In this document: positions 35,186-42,845 of the stretch, piece by piece
Position numbering within the stretch: position 1 is the first letter of the stretch
Layout of the letters: the number at the start of each line of letters is the position of its first letter
DNA from: Agrobacterium tumefaciens
GTDB lineage: Bacteria > Pseudomonadota > Alphaproteobacteria > Rhizobiales > Rhizobiaceae
NCBI RefSeq assembly: GCF_013337285.1
Contig: NZ_SUPW01000001.1
Location: forward strand, 868,001 to 932,000
DNA: 64,000 bases
Direction of reading: 5' to 3'
Notes under the pieces: generated by a model
What the model was told of the DNA's origin: nothing
What the model saw: the letters and a program-made list of their open reading frames with translations, nothing else
Databases searched by the model: none
Translations under genes and position numbers: made by a program

Positions 35186-35486
35186 CATGATCCACTGCTG
35201 TCCGGTTTAAATTTCCGGGCAGGATGCAGTCCCTTGCAATGACTGCGAATTCTCTCGGCATCATCCTCGGCCTTGTGCCGAGGATGATGCCGTTGAATAA
35301 AATCAATACGTTGCAGATCTTGGGGACACGCCCGAGGATGACGATGACTGAGTGGCATGCCCTGCCTTCCCATCTAACGACGCTGATCTTCTTTCGTGTC
35401 CGGTTCGAGACGATACGGCCAAAAATATAATAGAAACCACGACCTGTGCCTTCTTCGAAAATTTAATCCGGACAGTAGTGGACATG
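35186..35486. repeat. 31-base inverted duplication flanking 237 bases
   Basis: The sequence at 35455-35486 (AATTTAATCCGGACAGTAGT in its middle) recurs in reverse orientation at 35186-35217 with about 28 of 31 bases matching. The left copy also forms its own hairpin CCGGACA/TGTCCGG (35181-35205). A set A repeat lies inside. No gene is recognised in the whole 35007-35753 gap. It could be a small non-autonomous element or a duplicated regulatory site. Confidence 0.6.
35258..35343. repeat. Interspersed palindromic repeat, set A copy 5
   Basis: Left part 35258-35290 is a perfect local hairpin with 13-bp arms and stem CCTCGGC/GCCGAGG, a compensated change from the CCTCGGG/CCCGAGG of other copies. 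Right part 35316-35343 is degenerate. The linker AATAAAATCAATACGTTGCA equals that of copy 2. Confidence 0.85.
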
Positions 35487-35753
35487 GTTTGGGGGGACGC
35501 ACACTCCTGCCAAATGCAGACGCTCTCCGGGCCTCCGGTATCGCTCCGACGGGCCGAGAGGCCACGGCAACAAGAAATCGGAATATTTTTCCGCATGAGT
35601 GGCGCTTAGGAGAATAATTCCCCGACAATGCAACAAATACGCAAGCTCATCCCTTAATTGCTGAGGAAATCGGCGTATCCTCGGCGACCTCCCTCGAGAA
35701 TGCGTGTAAAAAGTGCAACATTCTCGTTTTCTTGCACAATAAAGAGACAAGCC

Positions 35754-37118
35754 ATGTCACAGGCAACGACGCCCGCCCGCTCATCCGGGCCTAAACCCTT
35801 TTATCGCAATTTCGGCTTTCAGGTTCTGAGCGCCATGGTCATCGGCCTGCTGCTCGGGCTCGTTGCGCGCAACATCGGTCCCGATGCCGCCGGCAGCCCG
35901 AATGGGCTTTCGGTAACGCTGCAGACCATCGGCAGCATTTTCGTGCAGCTGCTGCGCGCGCTGGTACCGCCGCTGATCTTCACGGCCATCGTCGCTTCCA
36001 TCGCCAATCTCAAGAACCTTTCCAATGCGGCAAAGCTGGTATGGCAGACGCTCTTGTGGTTCGCCATCACGGCGCTCATCGCCGTGGTCATCGGCATCGT
36101 GCTCGGCCTCGTCATTCAGCCGGGTGTCAACACGGCGATTGCCAATACGGCAGCGGCAGCCCCCTCCTCCACCGGTTCGTGGCTGGACTTCCTCAAGGGC
36201 CTGGTTCCTGCCAACGTCTTCGGCCTCGAAGCGTCTACCAAAATCAACAACGGTTCCGGCAGCACTTCGCTGAACTTCAACGTTCTGCAGCTGCTCGTGG
36301 TATCGATTGCCTTTGGCGTTGCGGCGCTGAAAGCAGGCAAGGCGGCGGAGCCGTTCCTCGCTTTCAACCAGTCGCTGCTCGCCATCGTGCGTAAAATCCT
36401 GTGGTGGGTCATCCGCCTCACGCCCATCGGCACAATCGGCCTGCTCGGTCGCGCGGTTGACCAATATGGCTGGACGACGCTTTCGCAGCTCGGCTGGTAT
36501 GCGGCTGCCGTTTATATCGGTCTGGCGCTGGTGCTTTTCGTGGTCTATCCGGCGCTGCTTCTGGCCCATGGCCTGAAGCCGTCACGCTTCTTTGCGGGCG
36601 CATGGCCGGCCATCCAGCTCGCCTTCGTTTCGCGCTCCTCCATCGGCACCCTGCCCGTTACCGAGACCGTGACGGAAAAGAGCCTCGGCGTGCCGCGCGA
36701 ATATGCCGCCTTCGCCGTGCCGCTGGGCGCCACCACCAAGATGGACGGTTGCGCCGCCATCTACCCGGCGATTTCGGCGATCTTCATCGCACAGTTCTTC
36801 CAGGTGCCGCTCGGCATTCAGGAATATGTGCTGATTGTTTTCGTCTCGGTGCTCGGTTCGGCTGCAACAGCGGGTCTCACAGGTGCTGTGGTAATGCTGA
36901 CGCTGACGCTTTCCACGCTCGGACTGCCGCTCGAAGGCGTGGGCCTGCTGCTTGCCATCGACCCGATCCTCGACATGGGCCGCACGGCGGTCAACGTCGC
37001 CGGTCAGGCGCTGGTGCCGACGCTTGTTGCCAAGCGTGAGGGCATTCTGGATGAAGCTGTTTATAACAACGCCAAGGACATCGACGCGCTCGATGACCGG
37101 GAGGCAGTGGCGGCCTGA
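35754..37118 (+). CDS. DAACS-family dicarboxylate/amino acid:cation symporter
   Basis: A 454-residue inner-membrane symporter related to GltP, DctA and the cystine importer TcyP. The serine-rich hairpin SRSSIGTLPVTETV and the GATTKMDGCAAIYPAISAIFIAQFF segment are diagnostic, but the usual NxDGTA motif reads KMDGCA here, so substrate preference may differ. TM helices are evident throughout. ATG 35754 (MSQATT) follows AAAGAG by 8-9 bases; the frame is open to 35658. Possibly cystine or C4-dicarboxylate uptake. Confidence 0.88.
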   Translation: MSQATTPARSSGPKPFYRNFGFQVLSAMVIGLLLGLVARNIGPDAAGSPNGLSVTLQTIGSIFVQLLRALVPPLIFTAIVASIANLKNLSNAAKLVWQTLLWFAITALIAVVIGIVLGLVIQPGVNTAIANTAAAAPSSTGSWLDFLKGLVPANVFGLEASTKINNGSGSTSLNFNVLQLLVVSIAFGVAALKAGKAAEPFLAFNQSLLAIVRKILWWVIRLTPIGTIGLLGRAVDQYGWTTLSQLGWYAAAVYIGLALVLFVVYPALLLAHGLKPSRFFAGAWPAIQLAFVSRSSIGTLPVTETVTEKSLGVPREYAAFAVPLGATTKMDGCAAIYPAISAIFIAQFFQVPLGIQEYVLIVFVSVLGSAATAGLTGAVVMLTLTLSTLGLPLEGVGLLLAIDPILDMGRTAVNVAGQALVPTLVAKREGILDEAVYNNAKDIDALDDREAVAA

Positions 37119-37394
37119 TTGACGTAACGGGGAGGTGGCTACCAGTGCACGTCCTTTGGATCAACACCACCGTTGATTTAAATCATCTTGGTGATGTCAC
37201 CATGATCGCAGCCGCCGGCAATAAAAAGCTGGGCGGCTGTGATCATATGGCGGTCATCTATCGTAAAACCTTTGCGCAATTCGTTTAGCGTTGTGTGAGA
37301 CACTGCAATCCGATCCAATAGGCAGGCGAACGATTTCCAAAAGTGGCAAGCGGTGCTGCTGTTATATTCGGATGAACAGAAATTCGCTTAGGTA
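37119..37394. other. Structured intergenic region between symporter and coq7-like gene
   Basis: No gene. It contains the perfect palindrome TGATTTAAATCA (37174-37185), enclosed by CACCA/TGGTG, and a 15-bp inverted repeat with one G-T pair (37202-37216 and 37232-37246) without a T-tract. Base composition here is clearly more AT-rich than in neighbouring genes. Confidence 0.6.
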
Positions 37395-37991
37395 ATGCTT
37401 CCTATGTCCGTTAGTTTCAGCAAACATGATCCGGCTCTTACTATTCGCCGCATTCTCAAGGTCAATCACGCTGGCGAGTTCGGTGCAATTCGTATCTATG
37501 GGGCACAGATCTGGATGGCGCTTCGGCTGTTTCCCGATATCGTGCCGGCTCTTCGTGAAATGCAAGACGACGAAATCGATCATTGCCGCCAGTTCCGGGA
37601 AGCCATGTCCTCCAGAAATGCCAAGCCCTGTCGTGTGATGGCATTTTGGAGCCTTGGAGGTTACCTGCTTGGCTTTCTGACCGCCCTTGGCGGACGTAAC
37701 ATGGTCTGGATCTGCACCGAGGCCGTTGAAAGCACCGTTCATCGCCATCTGGAAGACCAATTGGCCTTTTTGCAGAAGAGAGATCCTGAGCTTCATCAGC
37801 TTATTGCCTCGATTCAAGAACAGGAGTTGGCTCATCTGCGGGAGGCCGAAAAAAACCAGACGACGCGCGGCTTGGGCCGCAGGCTGCTTCTGCCGGTTAT
37901 TGGCTTTCTCACCGACCTGATGATCTGGCTTTCGACATGGGGGGACTCAAAGCGGTTGCACGCTGAAATGGGAAACTCCAAGCAGGCTTGA
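37395..37991 (+). CDS. Coq7-like di-iron hydroxylase (demethoxyubiquinone hydroxylase family)
   Basis: A 198-residue ferritin-like di-iron protein. The six ligands appear in the expected motifs: NHAGEFGA, DDEIDH, EAVESTVHRH and EQELAH. Coq7 hydroxylates demethoxyubiquinone in the last steps of ubiquinone synthesis. Starts at ATG 37395 or 37404; AGG is 2 or 11 bases upstream, so neither is ideal. The gene is less GC-rich than its surroundings, stands alone, and no other ubi gene is near, so recent acquisition or a specialised role is possible. Confidence 0.85.
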   Translation: MLPMSVSFSKHDPALTIRRILKVNHAGEFGAIRIYGAQIWMALRLFPDIVPALREMQDDEIDHCRQFREAMSSRNAKPCRVMAFWSLGGYLLGFLTALGGRNMVWICTEAVESTVHRHLEDQLAFLQKRDPELHQLIASIQEQELAHLREAEKNQTTRGLGRRLLLPVIGFLTDLMIWLSTWGDSKRLHAEMGNSKQA

Positions 37992-38197
37992 CACTGAGAC
38001 TCAAGCTATTGATCGTCCTGGATTTCTTTTACGGTGCAGACGCGCCGTGGTTGGATGCCGGATTTGGTTCGGGATGGTGGAGGGAAGTTTTCAATGCAAC
38101 TTTCCACCCCAACGCGGCTTTTCCCCGTATGAAAACAAGCGTATCAATCGCGGCAATAAAACAGCCGCCCGGTTACGCTTTTCAAGGGAGAAACAAG

Positions 38198-38470
38198 ATG
38201 CGCGTTTCCATCGTCCTCGGTTCGCTTGCCGCCATGCTGGCGCTGACCGCCTGCCAGACGCTGACGCCGGAAGAGCGGCGGGCGCGGGATGAGGCGACGT
38301 GCCGGGGTTATGGTTTTCGCACCGGCACCGACCAGATGGCCGGATGCCTGCTCGACCTCGATCTCGATCGCCGTGCTGACAACCGCGCCTGGCAGGCGCA
38401 GATGAACCGCGACATGTTCTACCGGCCGGTCGTGGTCGAGCGTCAGATCATCGTCCGACAGAACCCCTGA
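38198..38470 (+). CDS. Small lipoprotein
   Basis: A 90-residue protein with signal peptide MRVSIVLGSLAAMLALTAC (lipobox LTAC) and a short mature part with a Cys pair (ATCRGYGF and AGCLLDLDLDRRADNRAWQ). ATG 38198 has GGGAG 8 bases upstream. The last 23 bases overlap the convergent end of the ppdK gene. Function unknown. Confidence 0.78.
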   Translation: MRVSIVLGSLAAMLALTACQTLTPEERRARDEATCRGYGFRTGTDQMAGCLLDLDLDRRADNRAWQAQMNRDMFYRPVVVERQIIVRQNP

Positions 38471-41174
38471 TGGGGATGAAGGCGACGTTGCTTGCCGCCT
38501 TGCCTTTATCCGCCTTTGCAGCAAGCGTTGCCTGCGCGGCGGCTAGGCGGGCGATGGGCACGCGGAAGGGCGAGCAGGACACGTAGTCGAGATCGGCATC
38601 TTCGCAGAAATGGATCGAGGCCGGATCGCCGCCATGTTCGCCGCAAATGCCGAGCTTCAGTTCCGGCCGCGTCTGGCGGCCGCGCTCGGCGGCGATGCGG
38701 ATCAACTCCCCCACACCGTCGAAATCGAGCGAAATGAACGGGTCACGTTCGATGATGCCCTTGCGCTGATAGGTGTTGATGAAGCGCGCCGCATCGTCGC
38801 GGGAAATGCCGAAGGTCGTCTGCGTCAAATCGTTGGTGCCGAAGGAGAAGAACTCCGCGGCTTCCGCAATCACATGGGCACGAAGGGCCGCACGCGGCAG
38901 TTCGATCATGGTGCCGGTCAGATATTCGAGTTCCATGCCGGTCTCTTCCGCCACGGCGGCAGCGACGCGATCGATAACCTCGGTGACATAATCCAGCTCT
39001 GAGCGCAGGCCGACCAGCGGCACCATGATCTCAGGCACGACAGGCGCGCCGGTGATACGCGCCGCCTCAACGGCGGCTTCAAAAATGGCGCGCGCCTGCA
39101 TTTCGGCGATCTCCGGATAGGAAATCGCCAGACGGCAGCCGCGATGGCCGAGCATGGGGTTAAATTCGTGCAGCGCATCCAGCCGCTGGCGAAACACCGT
39201 CTGCGGCATGCCCATGGCGGCCGCCACCTCGACGATCTCGCCATCGGTCTTCGGCAGGAATTCATGCAGCGGCGGGTCGAGCAGGCGGATCGTCACCGGC
39301 AGGCCGTGCATGATCTGGAACAGTTCGGTGAAATCCGAGCGCTGCATCGGCAAAAGCTGGTCGAGCGCCGCCCGCCTGCCCTTTTCGCTTTCGGCAAGGA
39401 TCATTTCGCGCATCACATGGATGCGATCGCCTTCGAAGAACATATGTTCGGTGCGGCACAGGCCAATGCCTTCGGCACCGAAGGCGCGGGCGGCGCGGGC
39501 GTCGGCAGGGGTGTCTGCATTGGTACGTACCGTCATGCGGCGCAGATTGTCAGCCCAGATCATCAGCTTACCGAAATCGCCTGACAGTTCCGGTTGCGTC
39601 ATCGGCACTTCGCCCTTCAGCACACGGCCGGAAGAGCCATCGATGGTGATGATATCGCCGCGCTTGAGCATGCAGCCGACGCCAATCAGCACCTTGTTGC
39701 GCATGTCGACGCGCATGGAACCCGCACCGGTGACGCAGGGGATGCCCATGCCGCGCGCCACCACGGCGGCGTGGCTGGTCATGCCGCCGCGCGTGGTCAG
39801 AATACCTTCGGCGGCATGCATGCCATGAATATCTTCCGGGCTGGTTTCGATGCGCACCAGAATGACGCGGCGGCCTTCAGCTTCCGCCGCAACAGCCTCT
39901 TCCGAGGTGAAGACAATCTCGCCGGTCGCCGCGCCCGGAGAGGCCGGCAGGCCGGAACCGATGATGGGGCGGGAAATGCCCGGATCAATTGTCGGGTGCA
40001 ACAGCTGGTCGAGCGAGGACGGCTCGATGCGGCAAACGGCCTCCTCCTGCGAAATCAGCCCTGCTTCCACCATATCGACGGCAATCTTCATGGCGGCGCG
40101 GGTGGTGCGCTTGCCGGAACGGGTCTGCAACATCCAGAGCGTGCCGCGCTCGATGGTGAATTCCAGATCCTGCATGTCGCGATAATGGTTTTCCAGCCGC
40201 TTGCAGATGGCCAGGAATTCAATGAACGCCTCCGGCATCAGCTTTTCCATGGAGGGCTTGTCGGAACCCGACGCCAGCCGCGCGGCCTCGGTGATCGACT
40301 GTGGCGTGCGGATGCCCGCGACCACGTCTTCACCCTGCGCATTGACGAGGAATTCGCCGTAAAGCTCCGCCTCGCCGGTGGAAGGATTGCGGGTGAAGGC
40401 GACGCCGGTTGCCGAAGACGAGCCGAGATTGCCGAAGACCATGGCCTGAACGTTGACCGCCGTACCCCAATCACCCGGAATATTGTGCAGATGCCGATAG
40501 GTCACGGCGCGGTGGTTGGTCCAGCTGGCGAAGACCGCGCCGATGGCCCCCCAGAGCTGGACATGACAGTCCTGCGGGAAGGCTTCGCCCAGCTCATCCT
40601 CGATCAGCTTTTTATAAAGCTGGACGACGTGCTGCCATTCGACCGCCGACATATCGGTATCATATTCATGGCCGAGCCGGCCTTTTTCATCCTCGAGGAT
40701 TTCCTCGAACAGTTCATGATCGAGGCCCATGACGACATCGGCATACATCTGGATGAAGCGGCGGTAGCTGTCCCAGGCAAAACGGGCGTCGCCGGCATCG
40801 TGGCCCAGCGCCTCGACCGTGCGGTCATTGAGACCGAGATTGAGAACGGTGTCCATCATGCCGGGCATGGAGGCGCGCGCGCCGGAGCGGACGGAGAGAA
40901 GCAGCGGCGACTGGCTGCCGCCGAAGGTCTTTCCGGTCACGCTTTCCATGCCGTGCAGGCCAGCCATGACCTGTAACTTCAGGTCTTCTGGAAGATCACG
41001 GCCGTTCTTGTGATAAAGGGCGCAGGCATCTGTAATGATGGTAAGGCCGGGGGGAACGGGTAGGCCGAGACTTGCCATTTCGGCAAGGTTCGCGCCCTTG
41101 CCGCCCAATATTGCAACGTCACCTGCCCTGCCTTCGGCGACACCATTGCCGAAGGTATAAACCCATTTTTTCAT
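38448..41174 (-). CDS. ppdK: Pyruvate, phosphate dikinase
   Basis: A 908-residue enzyme interconverting pyruvate + ATP + Pi and PEP + AMP + PPi. N-terminal ATP-grasp domain (GGKGANLAEMASLGLPVPPG; RSGARASMPGMMDTVLNLG), central phosphohistidine domain (TTRGGMTSHAAVVARGMGIPCV, His in GGMTSHAA), and C-terminal PEP-binding TIM barrel (LCRTEHMFF, SFGTNDLTQTTFG, GICGEHGGDPASI). The frame extends 51 residues upstream, but ATG 41174 (MKKWVYTFG) matches the family N-terminus. Gluconeogenic role likely. Confidence 0.96.
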   Translation of the reverse strand: MKKWVYTFGNGVAEGRAGDVAILGGKGANLAEMASLGLPVPPGLTIITDACALYHKNGRDLPEDLKLQVMAGLHGMESVTGKTFGGSQSPLLLSVRSGARASMPGMMDTVLNLGLNDRTVEALGHDAGDARFAWDSYRRFIQMYADVVMGLDHELFEEILEDEKGRLGHEYDTDMSAVEWQHVVQLYKKLIEDELGEAFPQDCHVQLWGAIGAVFASWTNHRAVTYRHLHNIPGDWGTAVNVQAMVFGNLGSSSATGVAFTRNPSTGEAELYGEFLVNAQGEDVVAGIRTPQSITEAARLASGSDKPSMEKLMPEAFIEFLAICKRLENHYRDMQDLEFTIERGTLWMLQTRSGKRTTRAAMKIAVDMVEAGLISQEEAVCRIEPSSLDQLLHPTIDPGISRPIIGSGLPASPGAATGEIVFTSEEAVAAEAEGRRVILVRIETSPEDIHGMHAAEGILTTRGGMTSHAAVVARGMGIPCVTGAGSMRVDMRNKVLIGVGCMLKRGDIITIDGSSGRVLKGEVPMTQPELSGDFGKLMIWADNLRRMTVRTNADTPADARAARAFGAEGIGLCRTEHMFFEGDRIHVMREMILAESEKGRRAALDQLLPMQRSDFTELFQIMHGLPVTIRLLDPPLHEFLPKTDGEIVEVAAAMGMPQTVFRQRLDALHEFNPMLGHRGCRLAISYPEIAEMQARAIFEAAVEAARITGAPVVPEIMVPLVGLRSELDYVTEVIDRVAAAVAEETGMELEYLTGTMIELPRAALRAHVIAEAAEFFSFGTNDLTQTTFGISRDDAARFINTYQRKGIIERDPFISLDFDGVGELIRIAAERGRQTRPELKLGICGEHGGDPASIHFCEDADLDYVSCSPFRVPIARLAAAQATLAAKADKGKAASNVAFIPIRGSVGR

Positions 41175-41276
41175 TCCACGCTCTCCACCCAGAAGCGTTG
41201 TCATTTTTCTATCATCTACAGCATTGCCAGCATGTTGGAAACGCCGCAACGTGCAGTTTACATCGCAGTGCAGCAT

Positions 41277-41310
41277 AATTGCGGCGAATTGCGCGCCAGA
41301 ATTGCCGCAA
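41277..41310. promoter_or_regulatory. AATTGC repeats between ppdK and the VOC gene
   Basis: AATTGC occurs at 41277, 41287 and 41300 as direct repeats, and TTGCGGC/GCCGCAA (41279-41285, 41304-41310) form an inverted repeat. Located in the divergent promoter region of two genes, so a likely regulator site. Confidence 0.45.
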
Positions 41311-41402
41311 ACACAAAATAACAGCATGACTGACGCATTCGTGTAGTGCGCAGAAACGGAGTGTTCCCTAAGCCACTATCATCGCCGACAAAGAGATTAT
41401 TC

Positions 41403-42380
41403 ATGCAATTTACTCGCCGCCATACGTTGAAATTTGCCGGAATTTCTTGCGCCGCCACGGCGCTGGCCGGTGCGCTCAAGGCCGAGGGCGGCACGCCCGC
41501 CGCAAATGCCGCAACCGCCCTGCCCTTTGCCCTCACGACACCCATGCATATCGGCCAGGCAGCACTTCGCGTGCGCGATCTTGATCCGATGATCGATTAT
41601 TACCGTTCGGTGCTTGGCATGAACGAGGTGGGACGCACGGCCAGAGGCGTGACGCTTGGCGTCGGCACCGTGCCGCTGCTCGATCTCGTGCACAAACCGG
41701 CGGCCGACTACGAAAGCCCCACCTCCGCCGGCCTGTTCCACATCGCCTATCTGATGCCCTCCCGCAAGGATCTTGCCCGCTGGCTGGTGCACGCGGCGCT
41801 CCGGCAGGTGCCGCTTTCGGGTTTTGCCGACCATAATGTCAGCGAAGCGGTCTATCTCAACGATCCAGAGGGCAACGGTATCGAGGTTTACAGCGACCGC
41901 CCGCAGGACGCATGGGTCTGGAGCGGCCGGGTGGTGAAAATGGGCACCGAACCGCTTGATGTCGATAATCTAGTGGCGCTGACCGACACCAAAACCGACC
42001 ATTATGAGGTCGCACCGGCGGGAATGCGCATCGGCCATATTCACCTGCGGGTCGGCGAAATCGCCACCGCCCGCGGCTTTTATGAAGCCGCCGTCGGCCT
42101 GCAACCGACGCAGGATGCGCGTTCGGACGCATCGTTCCTCTCCTCCGGCGGCTATCACCATCATCTGGCGGTGAATACATGGAACAGCCGGGGGGCGAAG
42201 GAACGCAACGCCACAGAGACCGGCCTCGACTGGTTTTCACTCACTGTCCGAAATCCCGACGATCTCGAAGCGCAGAAGACCAGGCTGCGGGCCGCCGCTT
42301 ATGTGCTGGTGGAGATGGAGAACGATGTGGTGGAAGCGATTGATCCGTGGGGCACGCGACTGCGGCTGGTGCCGGCTTGA
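41403..42380 (+). CDS. VOC-family dioxygenase-like protein with Tat signal
   Basis: A 325-residue protein with two vicinal-oxygen-chelate halves: HIGQAALRVRDLDPMIDYYRSVLGM with NDPEGNGIEVYSDRP, and IGHIHLRVGEIATARGFYEAAVGL with HHLAVNTW. This resembles CatE-type catechol 2,3-dioxygenases (metal-dependent). ATG 41403 opens with MQFTRRHTLKFAGISCAATALAG, a twin-arginine signal ending near residue 27-37, so export of a folded metalloenzyme is predicted. AAAGAG 7 bases upstream. Substrate unknown. Confidence 0.82.
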   Translation: MQFTRRHTLKFAGISCAATALAGALKAEGGTPAANAATALPFALTTPMHIGQAALRVRDLDPMIDYYRSVLGMNEVGRTARGVTLGVGTVPLLDLVHKPAADYESPTSAGLFHIAYLMPSRKDLARWLVHAALRQVPLSGFADHNVSEAVYLNDPEGNGIEVYSDRPQDAWVWSGRVVKMGTEPLDVDNLVALTDTKTDHYEVAPAGMRIGHIHLRVGEIATARGFYEAAVGLQPTQDARSDASFLSSGGYHHHLAVNTWNSRGAKERNATETGLDWFSLTVRNPDDLEAQKTRLRAAAYVLVEMENDVVEAIDPWGTRLRLVPA

Positions 42381-42462
42381 GTGAGCACAAAAACACGCAC
42401 ACTGCGTGATTGACAGTTGCGGCAAGTGAAGCGTTTACCAGAATTCGTAGCCCCCCTCTTCT

Positions 42463-42575
42463 CGTCATTCCGGCCTTGAGCCGGAATCCAGTCGGCACGC
42501 GTCTGCGCGACAGGAAGGGTTCCTTTCAGCCAATGACTTGGGCTGGCTGGATACCGGCTCGAGGCCGGCATGACG
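42463..42575. repeat. Interspersed palindromic repeat, set E
   Basis: Arms 42463-42491 and 42547-42575. Same frame as sets A and C (CGTCAT, stem, CTTGA, stem, ATCCA), with stem TCCGGC/GCCGGA in the left arm. Confidence 0.87.
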
Positions 42576-42647
42576 TAGGAGGTTTGCTCCCCGGAAACAA
42601 CTACCAGCAAGATCGCCGCATCAAACTATGAAGCCAATGGAAAGAAA

Positions 42648-42787
42648 GCCTTGCGAGGCCACGGCAGCGGCCTCGCAAGGCATTCCATCCGGTACAGGAA
42701 ACCGGATGGTGGGGTCTGGTGAGAGCCCTTGGTTGTTTCGTAAAACATAGCAAAATGCCGCGCATTGTCGCTCACCCGAATGGGTGA
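42648..42787 (-). ncRNA. Candidate small RNA or structured 3' region downstream of smc
   Basis: Three consecutive perfect hairpins read on the minus strand: 42787-42772 (TCACCC/GGGTGA, loop of 4), 42709-42685 (9 bp, CCATCCGGT arms) and 42681-42648 (13 bp, GCCTTGCGAGGCC arms), the last followed by TTTCTTTCC like an intrinsic terminator. This is more structure than a simple terminator needs and could be an independent small RNA or one processed from the smc 3' end. No family is recognised. Confidence 0.5.
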
Positions 42788-42845
42788 TACGGCGAGATAA
42801 ATTCACATTGAGCAAAAGTCGGGACTGATCCCCGGAAAAGCCGCC

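Noticed and set aside
35303-35609. Short overlapping frames on both strands in the gap upstream of the DAACS symporter
   Set aside because: They run through repeat A and the 31-base duplication, lack ribosome-binding sites and resemble no protein family.
39594-40976. 460-codon frame antisense to ppdK, and a 447-codon frame at 13158-14501 antisense to betB/betI
   Set aside because: Both are shadows: they span well-supported genes, and the second crosses a gene boundary.
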